From: Nocardioides daedukensis
GTDB lineage: Bacteria; Actinomycetota; Actinomycetes; Propionibacteriales; Nocardioidaceae
Length of the DNA stretch: 64,000 bases
Direction of reading: 5' to 3'
Assembly: GCF_013408415.1 (NCBI RefSeq)
Contig: NZ_JACCAA010000001.1
Location: 1,054,001-1,118,000 of the forward strand
The translations under genes were made by a program, and so were the position numbers. This document shows, one piece after another, positions 60,408 through 64,000 of the stretch. Each line of letters begins with the position of its first letter. Position 1 is the first letter of the stretch. The notes under the pieces were generated by a model. That model was not told where the DNA came from. It worked only from the letters and a program-made list of their open reading frames with translations, and made no database searches.

Positions 60408-62662
60408 GAACGCTCCATGAAGTCACTCTGGCTGGCTCGGTCGAGTTCGTCCACCTCGACCGCCAGGTGGGGGGCGTCGGCGAGGGTCGGGTCGTCGGCC
60501 AGCATCCGCTCGGCAGCGTCACGCGCCGCGACGATGACCTTGGCGTCACGGACCACCCGCAGGTGTCGCAGGCTGGACCTGAATCCGGACTGTCCGGCAC
60601 CGAGCACATCTCCCTCGTGGCGCTGCTCGAGATCGATCTCGGACAGCTCGAAGCCGTCCGTGGTCGCGGCCACCGCATCGAGGCGTTCGCGCGCGGGCGT
60701 GCCCAGGTCGCAGTGGCTGACCAGCAGGCACAGCCCCGGAAGCCCGCCACGTCCCACCCGGCCACGGAGCTGGTGCAGCTGCGAGACACCGAAGCGGTCC
60801 GCCTCCATCAGCACCATCGCGGTGGCGTTTGCGACGTCCACACCGACCTCGATCACCGTCGTGGACACGAGCACGTCGATCGAACCCGCAGCAAAGGCGC
60901 GCATCACCCGGTCCTTGTCCTCGGGCGCCATCCGCCCGTGGAGGACCTCGACCCGGAGTCCGGCCAGCGGGCCCGCGGCGAGCTGTGGGGCGAGCTCCTC
61001 GACCGCTGCCAGCTGACCCTCTGGGGTCGCCTGGATCTCGGCACCCTCGGAGTCCACGTCGAACTGGTCGACCTGGCCCTCCTCCTCGTCGTTGCCACTG
61101 ATCCGCGGGCAGACGACATACGCCTGGTGGCCCTTCGCCACCTCCTCGCGCACTCGCTCCCAGACCCGGCTGATCCAGGCCGGGTGGTCCTTGAGCGCGA
61201 CCACGTTGGTCTGGATCGGTGCCCGGCCGGCCGGGAGCTCGCGGAGCGTGGAGACCTCCAGGTCACCGAAGACCGTCATCGCCACCGTGCGTGGGATCGG
61301 GGTCGCGGTCATCACCAGCACGTGGGGCGGCTTCTCGGCCTTGTCGACCAGTGCTGCCCGCTGCTCGACCCCGAAGCGGTGCTGTTCGTCGACGACCACC
61401 AGACCGAGGTCGGCGAACGACACGTGCTCCTCGAGGAGGGCATGGGTGCCGATCACCAGGCCCGACTCGCCGCTCGCCATCCGCAGCAGGACCTCCCTGC
61501 GCTGCCCCTTGGTCATCGACCCGGTGAGCACGTCCACCACCGTGGCGTGCTCACTGCCTCCGAGCAGGCCGCCCTCGGCCAGTGGACCGAGCATTGCGGT
61601 GATCGACCGGTGGTGCTGCTGGGCCAGGACCTCGGTCGGCGCGAGCAGCACAGCCTGTCCCCCCGAATCGACCACCCGGAGCATCGCCCGCAGCGCAACC
61701 AGGGTCTTGCCGGAGCCGACCTCGCCCTGGAGCAGTCGGTTCATCGGGTGGGTGCCGGCCAGCTCCTCCTCGAGGACTTCGCCGATCTCCTGCTGCCCCT
61801 GGGTGAGGGTGAAGGGCAGGGACGCGTCGAACGCCTGCAGCAGCCCTCCCCCACCTGCACGCGGAACGGTGCCCAGGGCGCGGTGGACCGCACGGCGCCG
61901 GGCCAGCACGAGCTGGGTGATGAGCGCCTCCTCGAACCGGAACCGCTTGCGGGCGGCGCCGAGCTGGGCCTGGTCATCGGGCGAGTGGATCCATCGCAGC
62001 GCTGTGTGCACGTCGACCAACCGGTGCTCGGCACGGACCGGCTCCGGCAGGACCTCGGGGATCTCGTCGACGACGGTGAGGGCGAAGGAGATGACTCGCT
62101 GGATGTCCCAGGTCTCCACTGGGCCGGTCACCGAATAGATCGGGAACAGCGACTTGAGGCCCTCGGCCATGGCCAGTGCGGACTCCGTGCGGGCGTCGCC
62201 CGGCTCGTCGGTCAGCATGATCATCTGCGGATGGGCCAGCTGCCAGTTGTTGTTGAACTTGTTCACCTTGCCGGTGAAGACGCCCTTGGCCCCGGGCACG
62301 AGGCGCTCGGCCTGCCAGTCGGCGACGTGCTTGCTCTTCGCGAAGGTGGTCAGGCGCAGGGCCGGCCCGTCGGTCTTGATGACCGCCTCGACCCGGTATG
62401 CCGTGCGCTGCGTGCGCCGGTCCTGGTAGGGCGCGATCCGCGAGCTCAGCACGTCCGCGACCACGGTCAGCATCTGTCCCTCCACCAGTGTCTCGACATT
62501 GGTCGGTTCACCGGTGGGCAGGTAGCGCCGGGGAAAGTGCCAGAGCAGGTCGCCGACGGTGCGCATGCCCAGTCGCTCCTGCAGCGCCTTGGCCTTGCTG
62601 GTGTCCTTCTTGGAGCCGCCCAGGACCGTTGCGATCGGTGAGTCGAGGTTGATGCCGGTCAT
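60404..62662 (-). CDS. recG: ATP-dependent DNA helicase RecG
   Basis: 752 residues. The N-terminal wedge/OB domain is about 1-180 ('DLLWHFPRRYLP', 'VFTGKVNKFNNNWQLAHPQM'). Helicase motif I is 'LLQGEVGSGKTLVALRAML', DEQH box is VVVDEQHRFG, III is 'VLVMTATPIPRT', and VI is 'QLHQLRGRVGRGGLPGLCLL'. It rescues stalled forks. Length is near the usual 690-760. A tandem TGCAGTCAT repeat lies in the 65-base spacer before it. Confidence 0.96.
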   Translation of the reverse strand: MTGINLDSPIATVLGGSKKDTSKAKALQERLGMRTVGDLLWHFPRRYLPTGEPTNVETLVEGQMLTVVADVLSSRIAPYQDRRTQRTAYRVEAVIKTDGPALRLTTFAKSKHVADWQAERLVPGAKGVFTGKVNKFNNNWQLAHPQMIMLTDEPGDARTESALAMAEGLKSLFPIYSVTGPVETWDIQRVISFALTVVDEIPEVLPEPVRAEHRLVDVHTALRWIHSPDDQAQLGAARKRFRFEEALITQLVLARRRAVHRALGTVPRAGGGGLLQAFDASLPFTLTQGQQEIGEVLEEELAGTHPMNRLLQGEVGSGKTLVALRAMLRVVDSGGQAVLLAPTEVLAQQHHRSITAMLGPLAEGGLLGGSEHATVVDVLTGSMTKGQRREVLLRMASGESGLVIGTHALLEEHVSFADLGLVVVDEQHRFGVEQRAALVDKAEKPPHVLVMTATPIPRTVAMTVFGDLEVSTLRELPAGRAPIQTNVVALKDHPAWISRVWERVREEVAKGHQAYVVCPRISGNDEEEGQVDQFDVDSEGAEIQATPEGQLAAVEELAPQLAAGPLAGLRVEVLHGRMAPEDKDRVMRAFAAGSIDVLVSTTVIEVGVDVANATAMVLMEADRFGVSQLHQLRGRVGRGGLPGLCLLVSHCDLGTPARERLDAVAATTDGFELSEIDLEQRHEGDVLGAGQSGFRSSLRHLRVVRDAKVIVAARDAAERMLADDPTLADAPHLAVEVDELDRASQSDFMERS

Positions 62663-62727
62663 GGGTGTGGGTGGGCTCCAGTGCGGTGGTCGGCCGGTGC
62701 AGTCATTGTGCAGTCATCGTGGGGGGA

Positions 62728-64000
62728 TCATTCAACGGCGAGCAGCAACGGATAACGCTGCTGGCCACCGTCGTACACCACGGCCTCCACGATCGGGTGC
62801 TCGGTTTCGATGTAGCGCTCACAGTCTCGCGCAAGCTCGTCTCCGCCCTCCCCCGAGACCAGGGTGATCAGCTCTCCACCGCCGCCGACCATCCGGTCGA
62901 TGATGCCGATGGCCACGGCGAGCAGCTCCGTGCCGACGATGACGAAGTCGCCCTCGATCACCCCGAGCACGTCACCCGGCTCACAGGGCCCGGCCATCGT
63001 CATCGCCTGCTTGGCCGCGACGGTGACCGCGCCGTGGCGGGCATGGCGTGCGGTCGCGGTCATGTGCAGGACGTCCTGGTCGAAGGTGCGCCCCGGCTCG
63101 TGGACCGCGACCGCGGCCAGGCCCTGGACCTGCGCCTGGCTGGGGATCACGGCGACCCGGACCTCACCGGACTCCTCGGCGGTGCGGGCAGCGACCTCCG
63201 CGACCCGGACCGAGTCGGGGTCGTTGGGGAGCACGATGACCTCGGCCGCGCCGGAGTCCTGGATGGCCTCGAGCAGCATGCCCGTGCTGGGCCGCTGTCC
63301 GGGACCACCGGGTACGACGAGCGCGCCGGCCTCGGCGAACAGGTCCTTGAGCCCGGGTCCAGCGGTGACCGCGACGATCTTGCGTCCCTTGCGTCGCGAC
63401 GTCCTGGCACGCGCCTGGTCGATCTGCTCGGCGAAGTGGGTGACCCGCACCCGGTGCGGGCGCCCGGCGATGATCCCGGCCTCGATGGCGGCCCCGACGT
63501 CATCGACGTGCACGTGGACGTTCCACAACCCCTCCCCGCCGACCACGACGAGTGAGTCCCCGAGCACGGCCAGGGTCTGCCTGAGGGGACCGATGCGGTC
63601 GTCGGTCGCATCGAGGAGGTACATCACCTCATATGAGGGTCCGCCGGCCGTGAGGTCGTTGGTGGGCAGCGGCACCGGGATCGCCTGGCGCTTGGCGCTC
63701 GGCATCGGGCGACGGCCCGTCATCGCCGTCTCGGCGGCGTCGAGGATCACGCAGATCCCGCGGCCGCCGGCGTCGACGACACCTGCGTCCCTGAGCGCCT
63801 TGAGCTGCTCCGGTGTGCGATCGAGTGCCTCACGAGCAGCCCGGGCAGCGGCCGTCACCACGTGCACGGTGCGGACGTCGGGGTCCGCCACCGCCGCCAC
63901 CGCGGCGTCGGAGGCCGCCCGGATGACGGTGAGCATGGTGCCCTCGACGGGAGTGCCGACGGCGGCATAGCTGGCATCGCTGGCCTCGTTGAGCGCCGTG
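62728..64000 (-). CDS. DAK2/FakA-like kinase-type protein, C-terminal part (cut by window edge)
   Basis: The frame runs off the right edge without a stop; 424 residues are visible. The first visible residues include 'SYAAVGTPVEGTMLTVIRAA', the DAK2-domain segment with the nucleotide-binding Gly-Thr. 'DAGVVDAGGRGICVILDAAE' ends that domain. The C-terminal two thirds (from 'YEVMYLLDATDDRIGPLRQT') match the DegV/FakA-type C-terminal region, with 'GPGLKDLFAEAGALVVPGGP' and 'SGAAEVIVLPNDPDSVRVAE'. FakA phosphorylates fatty acids with FakB; the actinobacterial gene next to recG is not fully characterised. Confidence 0.88.
   Translation of the reverse strand, partial: TALNEASDASYAAVGTPVEGTMLTVIRAASDAAVAAVADPDVRTVHVVTAAARAAREALDRTPEQLKALRDAGVVDAGGRGICVILDAAETAMTGRRPMPSAKRQAIPVPLPTNDLTAGGPSYEVMYLLDATDDRIGPLRQTLAVLGDSLVVVGGEGLWNVHVHVDDVGAAIEAGIIAGRPHRVRVTHFAEQIDQARARTSRRKGRKIVAVTAGPGLKDLFAEAGALVVPGGPGQRPSTGMLLEAIQDSGAAEVIVLPNDPDSVRVAEVAARTAEESGEVRVAVIPSQAQVQGLAAVAVHEPGRTFDQDVLHMTATARHARHGAVTVAAKQAMTMAGPCEPGDVLGVIEGDFVIVGTELLAVAIGIIDRMVGGGGELITLVSGEGGDELARDCERYIETEHPIVEAVVYDGGQQRYPLLLAVE

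Noticed and set aside
60467..62641. A 724-codon plus-strand open frame antisense to recG
   Set aside because: recG is unmistakable on the other strand; the antisense product is low-complexity (His, Arg, Gly, Asp rich).
62697..62717. Two adjacent TGCAGTCAT copies between recG and the DAK2-type gene
   Set aside because: Only nine bases, twice; too short to interpret as operator or repeat element without comparison.

Overview
The window is chromosomal DNA of a high-G+C Gram-positive bacterium. Gene order and families point to the Actinobacteria, most likely the Nocardioides group (an inference from gene content only). The signs are the block rpsB-tsf-pyrH-frr-cdsA, the run comM-dprA on one side and DUF2469-rnhB-lepB-rplS-trmD-rimM-khpA-rpsP on the other, the run recG-rsmD-coaD-DUF177-rpmF-rnc-mutM and smc-ftsY, a DUF222/HNH endonuclease, DUF6318 lipoproteins, many GTG/TTG starts and pervasive 4-base stop/start overlaps. 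About 71 protein genes are supported, two of them cut by the window edges. I see no rRNA, tRNA, CRISPR array, insertion sequence or prophage.

Layout. 1-4.0 kb: M1 metallopeptidase (cut) coupled to a short AMP-binding-like protein, then RIO kinase, bluB and a LOG-family protein on the other strand. 4.0-9.0 kb: a MoxR/DUF58/VWA/VWA/TPR operon of the Bat (aerotolerance) type. 9.1-12.3 kb: mannosyltransferase-like GT4, rlmN and a lipoprotein. 12.3-20.3 kb: rpsB-tsf-pyrH-frr-cdsA continuing into an LGT-like membrane enzyme, a many-cysteine radical SAM protein, two small membrane proteins and a histidine phosphatase. 20.8-30.4 kb: M23 protein, xerC, then an accessory insertion (HNH gene with a LexA-type box, three DUF6318 lipoproteins and a PKD-like exported protein), then dprA, comM, yraN. 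30.5-38.5 kb: TadG/TadE pair, DUF2469, rnhB, lepB, rplS, a GNAT, a trmD-GNAT fusion, rimM, khpA, rpsP. 38.7-42.4 kb: small membrane proteins, glutathione peroxidase, amidohydrolase, PIN-like protein. 42.5-54.0 kb: ffh, glnD, glnB, amt, ftsY, a 54-residue protein, thioesterase, smc. 54.1-64 kb: PH-like protein, MFS exporter, mutM, rnc, rpmF, DUF177, coiled-coil protein, coaD, rsmD, recG and a DAK2/FakA-like gene cut by the edge.

How parts work together: the core encodes translation (S2, EF-Ts, RRF, L19, S16, L32, TrmD, RimM, RlmN, RsmD), protein targeting (Ffh, FtsY, LepB), chromosome handling (SMC, XerC, RecG, MutM) and nitrogen control (Amt-GlnB-GlnD behind a GlnR-like site). The most promising less-described pieces are: (1) the overlapping cdsA / LGT-like / Tes-like radical SAM / small membrane protein / phosphatase run, a candidate lipid-modifying system; (2) the xerC-dprA insertion, where a ~130 bp leader has been duplicated with a covarying hairpin, and one copy has lost its ATG start; (3) ribosomal protein S2 carrying a long linker and an extra C-terminal domain; (4) TrmD fused to an acetyltransferase next to a free-standing homologue; (5) a perfect 11-bp hairpin that hides the ribosome-binding site of bluB.
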